NCBI GenBank assembly: GCA_003963305.1
Contig: RXJR01000001.1
Location: forward strand, 186,001 to 250,000
Direction of reading: 5' to 3'
Length of the DNA: 64,000 bases
Source: Candidatus Melainabacteria bacterium
GTDB lineage: Bacteria; Cyanobacteriota; Vampirovibrionia; Obscuribacterales; Obscuribacteraceae
Below the pieces are notes generated by a model. That model saw nothing but the letters and a program-made list of their open reading frames with translations. It was not told where the DNA came from and made no database searches. Below are positions 35,877 to 44,238 of this stretch, in pieces. The translations under genes were made by a program, and so were the position numbers. Position 1 is the stretch's first letter; each line of letters begins with the position of its first letter.

Positions 35877-36311
35877 GTGATTCAACCGGACAAATTGCAG
35901 GCAAGTCTCATCGGGCAACGATTGCTCGAATCGGGTCTTTTATCGGAAGAAAAACTGATTGAGGCGCTGCAACTGCAGACCGAAACCGGTTTACTCCTCG
36001 GTGAAATCTGTTTGTTAAAAGGCTGGCTGCCATACGCCGGCTTGAAAGAATGTTTGCCCCCAATGCGTTCACGACTGGGCGAGCGATTGATGGGTCTCGG
36101 CTACATCGACATGGATCAACTCTGGCTGGCGATTTTAGAACAGAGACATTGCGGTGAAAAACTGGGTGAAATTCTAGTCAGACGCGGATGGGTCGATCGA
36201 CAGGTCATTGAGTCTGTAGTGGCAAATAAGATTATGCCAAAGCGCGCCAAAGCCGCGCGCAGACCACGTGCCGCAAAAATAATCGTGCGCGCCAGCACAA
36301 CCAAACATTGA
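35877..36311 (+). CDS. Stand-alone MshEN-like (T2SSE N-terminal) domain protein
   Basis: The 144-aa protein contains two copies of the MshEN pattern: GQRLLESGLLSEEKLIEALQ...LLLGEI (about 11-45) and RLGERLMGLGYIDMDQLWLA...EKLGEILVRRGW (about 64-104). In MshE and PilB-type ATPases this motif binds cyclic di-GMP. The C-terminus is a short basic tail. The start is GTG, 15 nt after the membrane-protein stop, so it belongs to the operon and may bring c-di-GMP control to the pathway (inference, supported by the HD-GYP gene at 12077-13204). Confidence 0.75.
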   Translation: MIQPDKLQASLIGQRLLESGLLSEEKLIEALQLQTETGLLLGEICLLKGWLPYAGLKECLPPMRSRLGERLMGLGYIDMDQLWLAILEQRHCGEKLGEILVRRGWVDRQVIESVVANKIMPKRAKAARRPRAAKIIVRASTTKH

Positions 36312-36328
36312 TAGCCAACAAAAGCTTT

Positions 36329-36424
36329 CTCCAATAAGAACCCGCTCCGATAAAAGCTGGTTCCGATAAAAACTGGTTCCGATAAAAGCTGGCTCCAATA
36401 AAGGCAGTATCCGATAAAAGCCGC
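36329..36424. repeat. 16-bp tandem repeat, six copies
   Basis: Units start at 36329, 36345, 36361, 36377, 36393 and 36409 with consensus CTCCGATAAAAGCTGG. The array begins 18 nt after the MshEN-like gene and ends 24 nt before the umuD-like gene. The period is not a multiple of three. Confidence 0.92.
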
Positions 36425-36448
36425 CCCGCTTTCGCTACACTTTAGTGC

Positions 36449-36847
36449 ATGGAAGAATCGAACCTTATTCCAAAGCACGAGATTGGCTCGCAGACTTCTG
36501 CAGGCTTTCCCTCTCCAGCCGACGACCATCTGCAACTGCCGCTCGATCTGAACCAGCTCTTGATCAAAAATCACCCGGCTACGTTCTTTTTGCGCGTCAA
36601 AGGCAGCGCTATGTTGGCAAGCGGTATTCACGACGCGGACATTCTCATCGTCGATCGCTCAATCACTGCGACCAATGGAAAAATCGTAGTTGCGACAGTT
36701 GATGGAGAACTCATTGTCAGACGCTTTCAAAAACAAGCTGGCGGCTTATGTCTTACCGCAGATGACGAATCGCCATCGATAAATTTGTCTGAGAACGATT
36801 CAGTTGAAATCTGGGGAGTTGCCACCAGTGTAGTGCACCACCTATAG
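36449..36847 (+). CDS. umuD: UmuD-like S24 protein lacking the Ser-Lys dyad
   Basis: The 132-aa protein aligns over its whole length with UmuD. It has the N-terminal Ala18-Gly19 cleavage site in SAGFPSPADD, DLNQLLI, and a C-terminal dimerisation beta-barrel (DADILIVDRSIT, DGELIVRRF). The catalytic segment reads VKGSAML where UmuD has ASGDSMI, so Ala54 stands at the catalytic Ser60 position (a Ser is one residue earlier), and Arg91 stands at the Lys97 position. The protein is therefore probably unable to cleave itself or LexA-like substrates by the usual mechanism. Its stop overlaps the GTG before umuC. Upstream I see no LexA box that I trust. Confidence 0.9.
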   Translation: MEESNLIPKHEIGSQTSAGFPSPADDHLQLPLDLNQLLIKNHPATFFLRVKGSAMLASGIHDADILIVDRSITATNGKIVVATVDGELIVRRFQKQAGGLCLTADDESPSINLSENDSVEIWGVATSVVHHL

Positions 36848-36852
36848 TGATA

Positions 36853-38124
36853 ATGTCTAAACAATTTGCCCTGGTCGACTGCAACAACTTTTACGCCTCG
36901 TGCGAACGAGTCTTCAATCCCAAGCTTCAAAACAAGCCAGTTGTAATCCTTTCGAACAACGATGGCTGTGTCGTCGCTCGCTCGAACGAAGCCAAAGCAG
37001 TTGGCGTCAAAATGGGTGTTCCGTTCTTCAAAATCTCCGCGCTCGTCAAACAATACGACATTCAGGTTCTATCCTCGAATTACGCACTGTACGGTGACAT
37101 GTCCGCCAGAGTGATGCGCGTAATCGGCGAGTTTGCTCCGGAGCAAGAGGTATATTCAATCGACGAGAGCTTCTTGCATCTCACCGGCATGCGCGACCTG
37201 GCAGGAGTTGGATCGCAGATTCGCGCGCGGGTCAAACAGTGGCTTGGACTGCCAGTCTGCGTAGGTATAGCGCCAACAAAAACCCTGGCTAAATTGTGTA
37301 ACGCAACAGCGAAAGCTTACAACAAACTGGACGGCGTACTGGATTACAATTCGCTCTCTGATGAGCGCAAAATAAAACTGCTGCAATCATTTGATGTCGG
37401 AGATGTCTGGGGTGTGGGCAGAAAACTAAAGGAGCGCCTCAATTTACTGGGCATCAAGAACGCCTATGCCTTGAGAGAAAGTGATCCCGAAGAAATGAGC
37501 AGACGGTTCAGCGTAGTTATGAAGCGCACTATCACTGAATTGCGTGGCATCAGTTGCATCGATATGGAAAATATCGACGAGGCACGAAAGCAAATTCTTT
37601 CATCACGTTCTTTCGGACGTCCGGTGACTGAACTTTTCGAACTCGAAGAAGCCGTCACCATGTACACGAGCCGTGCCGCCGAGAAATTGCGCGGCGACGG
37701 CACTCTGGCAAACGAGATAACAGTATTCATTCGCACAAATCCGTATTTACCTGATGCTTATGCAGAGAGTGCCAGCATTAGAACTGACCATCCAACAGAT
37801 GACACCATGACTCTCGTAAAACACGCAATGGAAGGGCTCCGACAAATATACAAAGAAGGCTTGACCTATCAAAAAGCGGCAGTAACTCTATCCAACCTCG
37901 TATCCAATGAGGGACAACAGCTTTCTCTCTTCAGGTCCCAAGAAGATGACAGCAAGTCGAAGCGCATGATGCTGGCGCTCGATCAGACAAATCAGAAATA
38001 CGGTCGCGGTGCCCTGTTCCTCGCCGGGGAGGGAACAAAGAAGACCTGGCAGATCAAAGCCGAATACAAGACGCCTCAATACACAACGAGTTGGGACGAG
38101 CTAGCTGTCGCACACGCAAAATAA
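36853..38124 (+). CDS. umuC: Y-family DNA polymerase V catalytic subunit
   Basis: The 423-aa protein (ATG 36853) has the ImuB/UmuC polymerase fold. Motifs are FALVDCNNFYASCERVF (metal-binding Asp), YSIDESFL (catalytic Asp-Glu), the GIAPTKTLAKLCN palm, and the little-finger and C-terminal domains with LSNLVSNEGQQLSLF, a beta-clamp-binding-like stretch. It performs translesion synthesis. A GTG overlapping the umuD stop at 36847 is in frame and could also serve as start. The tight overlap means UmuD-like and UmuC are made together. Confidence 0.96.
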   Translation: MSKQFALVDCNNFYASCERVFNPKLQNKPVVILSNNDGCVVARSNEAKAVGVKMGVPFFKISALVKQYDIQVLSSNYALYGDMSARVMRVIGEFAPEQEVYSIDESFLHLTGMRDLAGVGSQIRARVKQWLGLPVCVGIAPTKTLAKLCNATAKAYNKLDGVLDYNSLSDERKIKLLQSFDVGDVWGVGRKLKERLNLLGIKNAYALRESDPEEMSRRFSVVMKRTITELRGISCIDMENIDEARKQILSSRSFGRPVTELFELEEAVTMYTSRAAEKLRGDGTLANEITVFIRTNPYLPDAYAESASIRTDHPTDDTMTLVKHAMEGLRQIYKEGLTYQKAAVTLSNLVSNEGQQLSLFRSQEDDSKSKRMMLALDQTNQKYGRGALFLAGEGTKKTWQIKAEYKTPQYTTSWDELAVAHAK

Positions 38125-38291
38125 TCGCGCGAAATAGACGCCGCAACCTTTTTCCAAATTTTAACGAGCTGTAGAACCAAGCCCTGTCTGATATCGCACG
38201 AACCTAATACTGCGGTATCCCTCGATCGGGCGCAACAAACACATTCGCACCGCGTCCAACCCAGCACATAAGACGGGTGGTAGGTTTTCAT

Positions 38292-38501
38292 ATGGATTAC
38301 GAAGTTGATCAAAAAGCAATACGAGAGCTAACTTCAATGGCGAGCGCGTACGTTGACCGCGGTCAGCTCGAAAAAGCGGCCGAGCTTCTGCGTCTCGCGG
38401 AACAAATCACCCGACGATTGTATAGATCAAACATCATCGAAATGAATTACTGGCAGAGCGAACAGTCACGTACACAACATCGCTCACAAGGAATCTCTTA
38501 A
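38292..38501 (+). CDS. Small TPR-like helical protein (69 aa)
   Basis: Starting at ATG 38292, the protein has one clear helical-pair unit (AYVDRGQLEKAAELLRLAEQI) resembling a single TPR, plus a short polar tail. A GGTAGG sequence lies 9 nt upstream. It is probably real because of its sensible composition, but no family can be named. The 38125-38291 gap before it has no other feature I can support. Confidence 0.55.
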   Translation: MDYEVDQKAIRELTSMASAYVDRGQLEKAAELLRLAEQITRRLYRSNIIEMNYWQSEQSRTQHRSQGIS

Positions 38502-38588
38502 ACCGCCAACACCGTCAGGTCAGGCACCACCGGGACAGTAAACTAAGCCGCTGGGCGGTGAAAACGAAGTTGTTTTATACTGATCTTC

Positions 38589-38864
38589 ATGAGCATCACC
38601 AAGAACAAACGCGGTCTGATCATCGCTTTTTTTCTGCCTTTTCTAATCATCAGCGGCCCCACCATCTGGCACTGGTATGACTACGGGCTTAAAGACATGC
38701 AGAGGGCAAGAGCACGGTTCGCAGGTTGGGAGATTCAACAACCAGGCGATGAAATAGAATCGTTGAAATTTGCTCTTATGATCGGAGCGGTCAGCGGAAT
38801 CTTTGCTGGCGCATTCGGAGTTGGGCTATATGGCGTCGCAAGCTTGACCAAACGCAACTTTTAG
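38589..38864 (+). CDS. Small membrane protein with two transmembrane helices
   Basis: The 91-aa protein has one hydrophobic helix at residues 9-28 (LIIAFFLPFLIISGPTIW), a charged middle, and a second at about 60-82 (FALMIGAVSGIFAGAFGVGL). The Met has only a poor ribosome binding site. I recognise no family. It is convergent with selB, whose stop lies 88 bp beyond. Confidence 0.6.
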   Translation: MSITKNKRGLIIAFFLPFLIISGPTIWHWYDYGLKDMQRARARFAGWEIQQPGDEIESLKFALMIGAVSGIFAGAFGVGLYGVASLTKRNF

Positions 38865-38952
38865 CGACCGGGGTTTTGCAAATCATAAGAACTAATTTGC
38901 GACCGCAATCAAACTGGTTTTCCACCTTCATCTTTTACCAACTGCCGATACT

Positions 38953-40878
38953 TCAGTCTTTAGGTGCTTTTATCAAGACGCGTGTGTTATTTAGGCGTCG
39001 GGTAATCAGCTTATTGTCGAAATAGGCGAGCAAAGCCATAGCGTATTTACGGCTTGTACCAAGACTTTCACGAAATTCAGAAGGTGAAATTTCCTTCTTA
39101 GTCTCCCAAATCTTGGCCAGACAAGCGTGCGCCTTACGAATAGCAGCAGCAGAACTGGCATAGTCATGATCGACGATGCACGCCAATTCCTGCTTGCTCA
39201 AAGCCTGTAATGTTGATTGAACTAATTTCCGATCAGTCTTCAACACCTTGCAAATCTCGTCGATTTCGAGACAGATAGTCGCATTCAATATTTCCAGCAC
39301 TTTATTGGCAAGCTCTGTTTGTACCGGCGAGACCGCCGCTTTTTCTACCATTTGAGAAATTTTGTCGCCGTTGCGAGAGATAAGCCCGGCATCAGAAAGC
39401 TCTTTCAGAAAGTGTTGGAATAGTTGCCGATCGAGCGTATTTGAAACTTTCATGCGCACAGACTCGATCGAAAATTCCGGCGGCTCCGAATCGGGTTCCG
39501 CCTTAACAGAAACGACCTTCTGGATTCGCTGTTTAACGTCCTGAGCGCGCTTGGCATTGATTATGAAATTAGACTCTTGCAAAAGCGTGCCAGCCTGAGT
39601 GCATGCAACAAAGGCTCTTTCTCTTTCCGCAACAGGCAGAAAGCTCGACAGAGATTCCTTCTTCGCAGCAGGTTGAGTCATATTCTCCAAATAAAAATCT
39701 ACAGCAGCGTTGTAATCGCGACGCACTAATTGATCCGCAAAGACGTTCAATTTATTTCGAGTCATCCAACGCGGTCGGTTTGTCACCAGGACCACTCCGC
39801 CGGTGATGCCTTCATCGCCATAACGAATGACGAATCGATCGCCGGGCTCAGCAACGACCGGGTCGGTCAAAACGATCTGGGCAATAAGAGCTTGCTCAGC
39901 CTCAATCGCCTGGCACCACCTGAGGTGCCCGAAACATTCAGCGGTACCATGGTAGAAACGCACCGGTTGGTCTTCGATATCTGCCGCCTTGACTCGCTCT
40001 TCCGACAATCCGAGTTGTTCGATACGAGCAACTATAGTCGTGACGACAGGCACATTCCAATTAGCGACAACCTGCCCACGCACGAGCGGTTTATTTTCTT
40101 TCAATGAAATATTGACCGCCAACCGTTGCCCAGCGGTAGCATTTTGAATTTGCTTTTTAAATGTTTCGAGTCCTCGAATGCGCCCTTTTATTTCCCCTGG
40201 CTCAATCGAAATGCTGTCGCCTACCGCCAGTTGCCCGCTCACCAGCGTGCCTGTGACTACCACGCCATAGCCAGTCTTGGAAAAGACTCTGTCGACGGGC
40301 AGAATGGCACCACCGTTTGCAGATGGACGCTCTACATCTTTCACCACAGCGCGGAGCTTTTCCTTCAAGTTCTCAAAGCCTGTGTTTTGAGTATTGGAAA
40401 CTCGTGCGATACCCATGCACTCGATTTGATAACGACGCAAAAGGTCGCGAACCGAATTCTCGACACTGTCCTGGCGCGCCTGATCGGCTACATCGATTTT
40501 GGTAAGCACAACAAGCGCTTTTCGAACGCCAAGCAGACTTAGAATCTTTGCATGACTGACTGTCTGCGGCATCGGACCCTCATCAGCCGCCACTACCAGC
40601 AGTGCCATTTGAATTCCGCCTACACCAGCCAGCATATTTTTCAAGAACTTGCCGTGACCGGGCACGTCGATAAACCCAATCACGAGTTGGGTGCCGTCGG
40701 CTTCCTGCGGGAAATTAAGATGTGCAAAGCCGATGTCTGTGGTCATCTGGCGCTGCTTCTCTTCTTTCAGACGATCGGGATCGATGCCCGTAAGAGCACG
40801 CAACACGCTGGTTTTGCCATGATCGACGTGACCAGCGGTGGCAAATGTAAAGTAAATTGGCTTCGTTTCTGCGCTCAT
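38953..40878 (-). CDS. selB: Selenocysteine-specific elongation factor
   Basis: The 641-aa protein has an EF-Tu-like GTPase domain with GHVDHGKT (16-23), IDVPGHGKF and LTKID, two beta-barrel domains, the SelB-specific domain IV, and four winged helices at the C-terminus. The last one ends in the hallmark FRESLGTSRKYAMALLAYFDNKLITRR. SelB carries Sec-tRNA(Sec) to the ribosome and binds the SECIS hairpin through its winged helices. The gene is alone here; selA, selD and selC are not in the window. The presence of selB shows that the organism can decode UGA as selenocysteine, which supports the call at 23119-24180. Confidence 0.96.
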   Translation of the reverse strand: MSAETKPIYFTFATAGHVDHGKTSVLRALTGIDPDRLKEEKQRQMTTDIGFAHLNFPQEADGTQLVIGFIDVPGHGKFLKNMLAGVGGIQMALLVVAADEGPMPQTVSHAKILSLLGVRKALVVLTKIDVADQARQDSVENSVRDLLRRYQIECMGIARVSNTQNTGFENLKEKLRAVVKDVERPSANGGAILPVDRVFSKTGYGVVVTGTLVSGQLAVGDSISIEPGEIKGRIRGLETFKKQIQNATAGQRLAVNISLKENKPLVRGQVVANWNVPVVTTIVARIEQLGLSEERVKAADIEDQPVRFYHGTAECFGHLRWCQAIEAEQALIAQIVLTDPVVAEPGDRFVIRYGDEGITGGVVLVTNRPRWMTRNKLNVFADQLVRRDYNAAVDFYLENMTQPAAKKESLSSFLPVAERERAFVACTQAGTLLQESNFIINAKRAQDVKQRIQKVVSVKAEPDSEPPEFSIESVRMKVSNTLDRQLFQHFLKELSDAGLISRNGDKISQMVEKAAVSPVQTELANKVLEILNATICLEIDEICKVLKTDRKLVQSTLQALSKQELACIVDHDYASSAAAIRKAHACLAKIWETKKEISPSEFRESLGTSRKYAMALLAYFDNKLITRRLNNTRVLIKAPKD

Positions 40879-40978
40879 ATCTACTGAATATGCGCCCCGT
40901 GAGAGTTCCTAAAGGTCACAGCGGACAGACGGCGGTAAAATGCCATCGTTCGTGACAATCGTAATATAGGTGATACCT

Positions 40979-41662
40979 GTGCTGCACCAATTAATCGACC
41001 CAATTTTGGAAATGATCAAAAACGGGGTCCAGGCCTGGGGATATTTGGGCGTCGTCCTGATGATGGCAATCGAATCGGCAAACATACCGTTGCCAAGCGA
41101 AGCCATCATGCCGACCGCGGGAATCCTTGTTCAGCAAGGCAAAATGGACATTCACCTGGCAGCTCTTGCCGGTGCGATTGGGTGCGTGATTGGCTCTATC
41201 CCTTCGTACTTTCTGGGAATGTGGGGCGGACGACCGTTCCTTCAGAAACACGGCAAATGGTTCTTGCTCAAAAGCAGAGACCTGGAGCTGGCTGACAAGT
41301 GGGTCGACAAATATGGCGACATCACGTTCTTCGTTGCCAGAATGCTGCCGGTTGTACGCACATTTATTTCTTTTCCAGCCGGAGTGCTGAAAGCGCACTT
41401 TGTCATGTTCTGCGTTTTCACCTTCATCGGTTCACTGGTCTGGTGCTACTTCCTCACCTGGGTAGGCATAAAGTTCGGTGAGAACATGGAAATGTTCCGC
41501 GACCTCTGGCATAAGTTCGATCTCGTCATCGTCTTGATTGGTGCCGCAGGCTTCGGCTTCTATCTCTATCATCACTTGAAACCGGAAAAAGCAACGGTGT
41601 CGAAAGATAGTCAAGACGCAGAATCAAGCCTTACAGCAAGCCCTGGAGCTGATCGCAAATAA
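40979..41662 (+). CDS. DedA-family (SNARE-associated/VTT) membrane protein
   Basis: The protein (about 227 aa) has the DedA pattern: an amphipathic N-terminus, ESANIPLPSEAIMPTAGIL, GxxxG-type helices, FFVARMLPVVRTFISFPAG and four to five transmembrane segments. DedA proteins are linked to undecaprenyl-phosphate or phospholipid flipping and membrane potential. GTG 40979 is preceded by an AGGTG ribosome binding site; an in-frame GTG at 40970 is also possible. It is divergent from selB by about 100 bp. Confidence 0.9.
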   Translation: MLHQLIDPILEMIKNGVQAWGYLGVVLMMAIESANIPLPSEAIMPTAGILVQQGKMDIHLAALAGAIGCVIGSIPSYFLGMWGGRPFLQKHGKWFLLKSRDLELADKWVDKYGDITFFVARMLPVVRTFISFPAGVLKAHFVMFCVFTFIGSLVWCYFLTWVGIKFGENMEMFRDLWHKFDLVIVLIGAAGFGFYLYHHLKPEKATVSKDSQDAESSLTASPGADRK

Positions 41663-41697
41663 TCGCGAAGCGAACAACCTGGTCAGCCTTCCAATAG

Positions 41698-41731
41698 CGC
41701 GAACATTCCAAAAGCTCGAACTTTCCAAAAG
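41698..41731. repeat. 17-bp x2 tandem repeat after the DedA gene
   Basis: CGCGAACATTCCAAAAG and CTCGAACTTTCCAAAAG adjoin at 41698-41714 and 41715-41731, with a more distant copy just upstream. They begin 36 nt after the stop codon. Confidence 0.65.
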
Positions 41732-41878
41732 TCTGCCAGCACACGACTGCAAGTCACCTTCTGGCAATAGGTTCGATTAATTTCACTCCGAAGTCGGTGT
41801 CCCTGAAAGATCAAGCCACCAGATACGGTGACAGCAAACCGCTGGAACAGGCGATTGCCAGTTCAACAAAACAAAAAG

Positions 41879-41908
41879 AAACTCGGGACCAAAATGTGGC
41901 CCCGAGTT
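41879..41908 (-). terminator. Rho-independent terminator of tRNA-Phe
   Basis: AACTCGGG and CCCGAGTT form an 8-bp stem, extended inward by CCA/TGG past one mismatch. On the minus strand it is followed by TTTCTTTTTG. It lies 24 nt downstream of the tRNA. Confidence 0.9.
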
Positions 41909-41932
41909 CAGTGGTCCGCAGACCTGGTAATT

Positions 41933-42005
<73 letters not shown>

Positions 42006-42045
42006 GTAGAGCGACTCGCTTGGGTTTCAAGTGAGGCGAGGATTC

Positions 42046-42074
42046 AATATACCACAACGAATAAACTGTGTCGG
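42046..42074 (-). promoter_or_regulatory. Sigma-70-type promoter of tRNA-Phe
   Basis: On the minus strand a CCGACA -35 (42069-42074) and a TATATT -10 (42046-42051) are separated by 17 bp. The tRNA 5' end lies 40 nt downstream of the -10. Confidence 0.65.
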
Positions 42075-42102
42075 CGCCACGTTAACAACTGAAAAACAAT
42101 AA

Positions 42103-42822
42103 TTAGTAGGGAGCTGCCGTAGTCGGAGGCGCCGGATGAATATTGATTCCAACAATTCGCAATCCCTCGGTTTCCTGCTTTACAAGAAAGTCTGCCGAGA
42201 GCTGTTGAGTTGCCGTCTGCGTGCCGGCCTGCTGCATGACAAGCGCACCTGTCATGGCAACAACGATACTTCCATCAGGGTTTATAAACTGCGCTTGCAC
42301 TGAAACGGGTTGAAAGGCGGCGGTAACTTTGCCTGTAACCACGGCGTTTTCAATCTCAGGAGTCCAATATCCGGTCTGAAAAGCCTGAACTGTCTGCGGC
42401 GTCATCCAGCCGAACGCTTCTTGATGACTGGCTTTGCCTGTCGCCATGCTGTAATCCATAGACTTCGACAACCACCAGGTAACGAACTTGGTAGCGAGCT
42501 CCGGTGTCAGCCCAGCCGGCTGAGCGGGTGTGGCAGCAGTAGGAGTTCCAACCGCGCCCGGAGCCTGCAACCCCTGCCCTGCGCCCTGAGGTCCGGCAGT
42601 AGCCAACGGGGTCGCCTTGTTTGGGTCTTTCGGGTCATCGCCTGTGAACGCAACGCCGACAAATATCGTCAGGACGCCTACGATAATCAAGCCCAGCAAT
42701 ATTTTGTCGCGAAGCAGCCGCTGAATCACCAAATTCACCATGTTTTGCGGTCCAGACTGCGGCCGGGGCATCGGATTGCCCGGGACATTTACCGGCTCGT
42801 TGTCTAAACTACTCACTGACAT
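42103..42822 (-). CDS. Single-pass membrane protein with VirB8/NTF2-like domain
   Basis: The 239-aa protein has a basic, Pro-rich N-terminus, one transmembrane helix (about 41-60, ILLGLIIVGVLTIFVGVAFT), an Ala/Pro/Gly-rich linker, and an extracytoplasmic domain (about 105-230). The latter alternates helix and beta strands (ATKFVTWWLSKSMDYSM, GKVTAAFQPVSVQAQFINPDG) and resembles the NTF2-like periplasmic fold of VirB8-type proteins. No other type IV secretion gene is near, so a general NTF2-fold protein is equally likely. It lies downstream of the tRNA on the same strand, beyond the terminator. Confidence 0.65.
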   Translation of the reverse strand: MSVSSLDNEPVNVPGNPMPRPQSGPQNMVNLVIQRLLRDKILLGLIIVGVLTIFVGVAFTGDDPKDPNKATPLATAGPQGAGQGLQAPGAVGTPTAATPAQPAGLTPELATKFVTWWLSKSMDYSMATGKASHQEAFGWMTPQTVQAFQTGYWTPEIENAVVTGKVTAAFQPVSVQAQFINPDGSIVVAMTGALVMQQAGTQTATQQLSADFLVKQETEGLRIVGINIHPAPPTTAAPY

Positions 42823-42981
42823 CCTCTGATTGTTGTGCGAAAGTCGCCAAAAATCAACTATCTACTAAGTGATCCTCCCACGAATGCGACAGAATTTGTA
42901 CTCCTTAGACGTTACCCGCTACAATCAGGGCTGCCAATGTTGCGATAATGACTTGTGCTGCCCAATTTGAGAAACCATTAG

Positions 42982-43332
42982 ATGGCTGATGACGAAGACG
43001 AAGAAAAGCATGTAAAGCAAGCGAAATCTTCTGACGAACTGACAGATGCTGACGATTTCCCTGCTGTGATTGACCCGTTCAACACAGGCTCCCGAAAATT
43101 TGTTGCCTACACGGTTAAGTTGCCGGTGGAACAGCTAGCAGCGCTGCAATCAATCTGGCTCGAATTGAAGAAGCTCTACGGCTCTAATTCGCCAGATAAA
43201 AGTGGCATGATTCAACAAGCGACCGCGGACTGGTTGAAGCGCTGGGACGGACCAGAGCGGAAACAGCTTCTGCAAGATCTTCTCGAGATCCGCCAGGACA
43301 CGCGAAGACGTCAATATCGCAAGTCACCCTGA
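42982..43332 (+). CDS. Small acidic-tailed protein with RHH-like core
   Basis: The 116-aa protein opens with a highly acidic stretch (DDEDEE) and has a core FVAYTVKLPVEQLAALQSIWLELKKLYG...SGMIQQATADWLKRW that fits a ribbon-helix-helix pattern (strand, helix, helix). The C-terminus is basic. A DNA-binding role is plausible but not proven. It is convergent with the zinc-ribbon gene, whose stop is 32 nt away. Confidence 0.55.
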   Translation: MADDEDEEKHVKQAKSSDELTDADDFPAVIDPFNTGSRKFVAYTVKLPVEQLAALQSIWLELKKLYGSNSPDKSGMIQQATADWLKRWDGPERKQLLQDLLEIRQDTRRRQYRKSP

Positions 43333-43363
43333 GCCGTTCGGCTGAACCTTTCAGCCCACGAAT

Positions 43364-44074
43364 CTACGCATTGAAGCGCGGAAAGAACTCAGAATCTTCG
43401 TCTTTGAATAATTCATGCGGCACTTTCACTTTACGCCGTGAGCTGTAACCCACATCAGTTCCGCATGAATAGCAGAAATTCGCCTTCTCTGGCAGGAATG
43501 TGCTGCATTCAAGACACAGCTTGAGGAATGGCAAAACCCGGTTCGGTTGCGCTTCGCCGCACCAGCAACAGAATTTATCGGTGGCTCGCAATGCCCTCCA
43601 GCAGTTCGGACACTCCGGACCGCTGACATCTGGAGGTGCGCTCAGGGAGACCCCTTCTTCTTCTAGTCTGACGGACAGTGCCGGTGCGTCAGATCGTTCA
43701 CTCCGCCCCTCTTCGGTGGGAGTGTGACCCGGTGCCGCCTGCGTGGAGTCCGATGTGTCTTGGACAGCGCTCCCTGATGGGGCGGCGCTCACCGATGGGG
43801 CGGTGTTCGTTGATTGAGCGGCGTTCGTTGATTGAGCGGCGCTCCCTGATGGGACGGTGTTCGTTGATTGAGAGGCGCTCCCTGTCTCGGCGGCGGGCAT
43901 TTCTTCCGGAACCGGCTTTAGAACTTCCTCAACAACTGGACCCGACTCAACTTTGCTCGAGATTGCTTCATCTAGAGTTTCAGTTCGCTCTAGTTCCGTG
44001 CGCGACTTTCCACATTTGCGACAGAATTTCGCGTCAGTTCTATTTGAGACGTGACAGTCCGGACAGAAAAACAT
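43364..44074 (-). CDS. Triple zinc-ribbon protein with repetitive linker
   Basis: I take ATG 44074 (236 aa), which places the first zinc ribbon at the N-terminus (FCPDC-SNRTDAKFCRKCGK); the longer frame has an implausible extension. Two more ribbons follow at the C-terminus (CPNCWRALRATDKFCCWCGE and CLECSTFLPEKANFCYSCGTD). The middle is Ser/Thr/Ala/Asn/Pro-rich and is built from 6-residue units (AAQSTN, SGSAAQ) coded by 18-bp repeats. Double- or triple-zinc-ribbon proteins often act as adaptors. It is divergent from the phosphatase gene. Confidence 0.75.
   Translation of the reverse strand: MFFCPDCHVSNRTDAKFCRKCGKSRTELERTETLDEAISSKVESGPVVEEVLKPVPEEMPAAETGSASQSTNTVPSGSAAQSTNAAQSTNTAPSVSAAPSGSAVQDTSDSTQAAPGHTPTEEGRSERSDAPALSVRLEEEGVSLSAPPDVSGPECPNCWRALRATDKFCCWCGEAQPNRVLPFLKLCLECSTFLPEKANFCYSCGTDVGYSSRRKVKVPHELFKDEDSEFFPRFNA
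43770..43895 (-). repeat. 18-bp x7 minisatellite inside the zinc-ribbon gene
   Basis: Seven contiguous 18-bp units run from 43770 to 43895, such as TTCGTTGATTGAGCGGCG at 43806 and 43824. The period keeps the reading frame and codes the hexapeptide linker. Confidence 0.9.
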
Positions 44075-44238
44075 ACGACACAACCGCGAGCGTGAATGAG
44101 ACCAGTCTAGCTCAAAATGCCAGGCCTGGAACGATTCCTGGCGAGGCTGACGCTGCAAGATAATTTTATCCTTGCAGGTAAAGGCGTATTGATGATATTC
44201 ATGTGCACGAAATGGCAACCTAACTTGAGGAATCTTTG

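Noticed and set aside
36329-36424. The 16-bp array as a CRISPR
   Set aside because: The units adjoin with no spacers and are too short. The 39-bp and 41-bp arrays fail for the same reason.
36436-36449. A LexA-type operator before the umuD-like gene (CACTTTAGTG)
   Set aside because: Its arms are only 4 bp and do not match a known SOS box closely enough.
36116-36631. A 171-aa minus-strand frame across the 16-bp array
   Set aside because: It is antisense to the MshEN-like and umuD genes, and its repeats follow the 16-bp period with a shifting frame.
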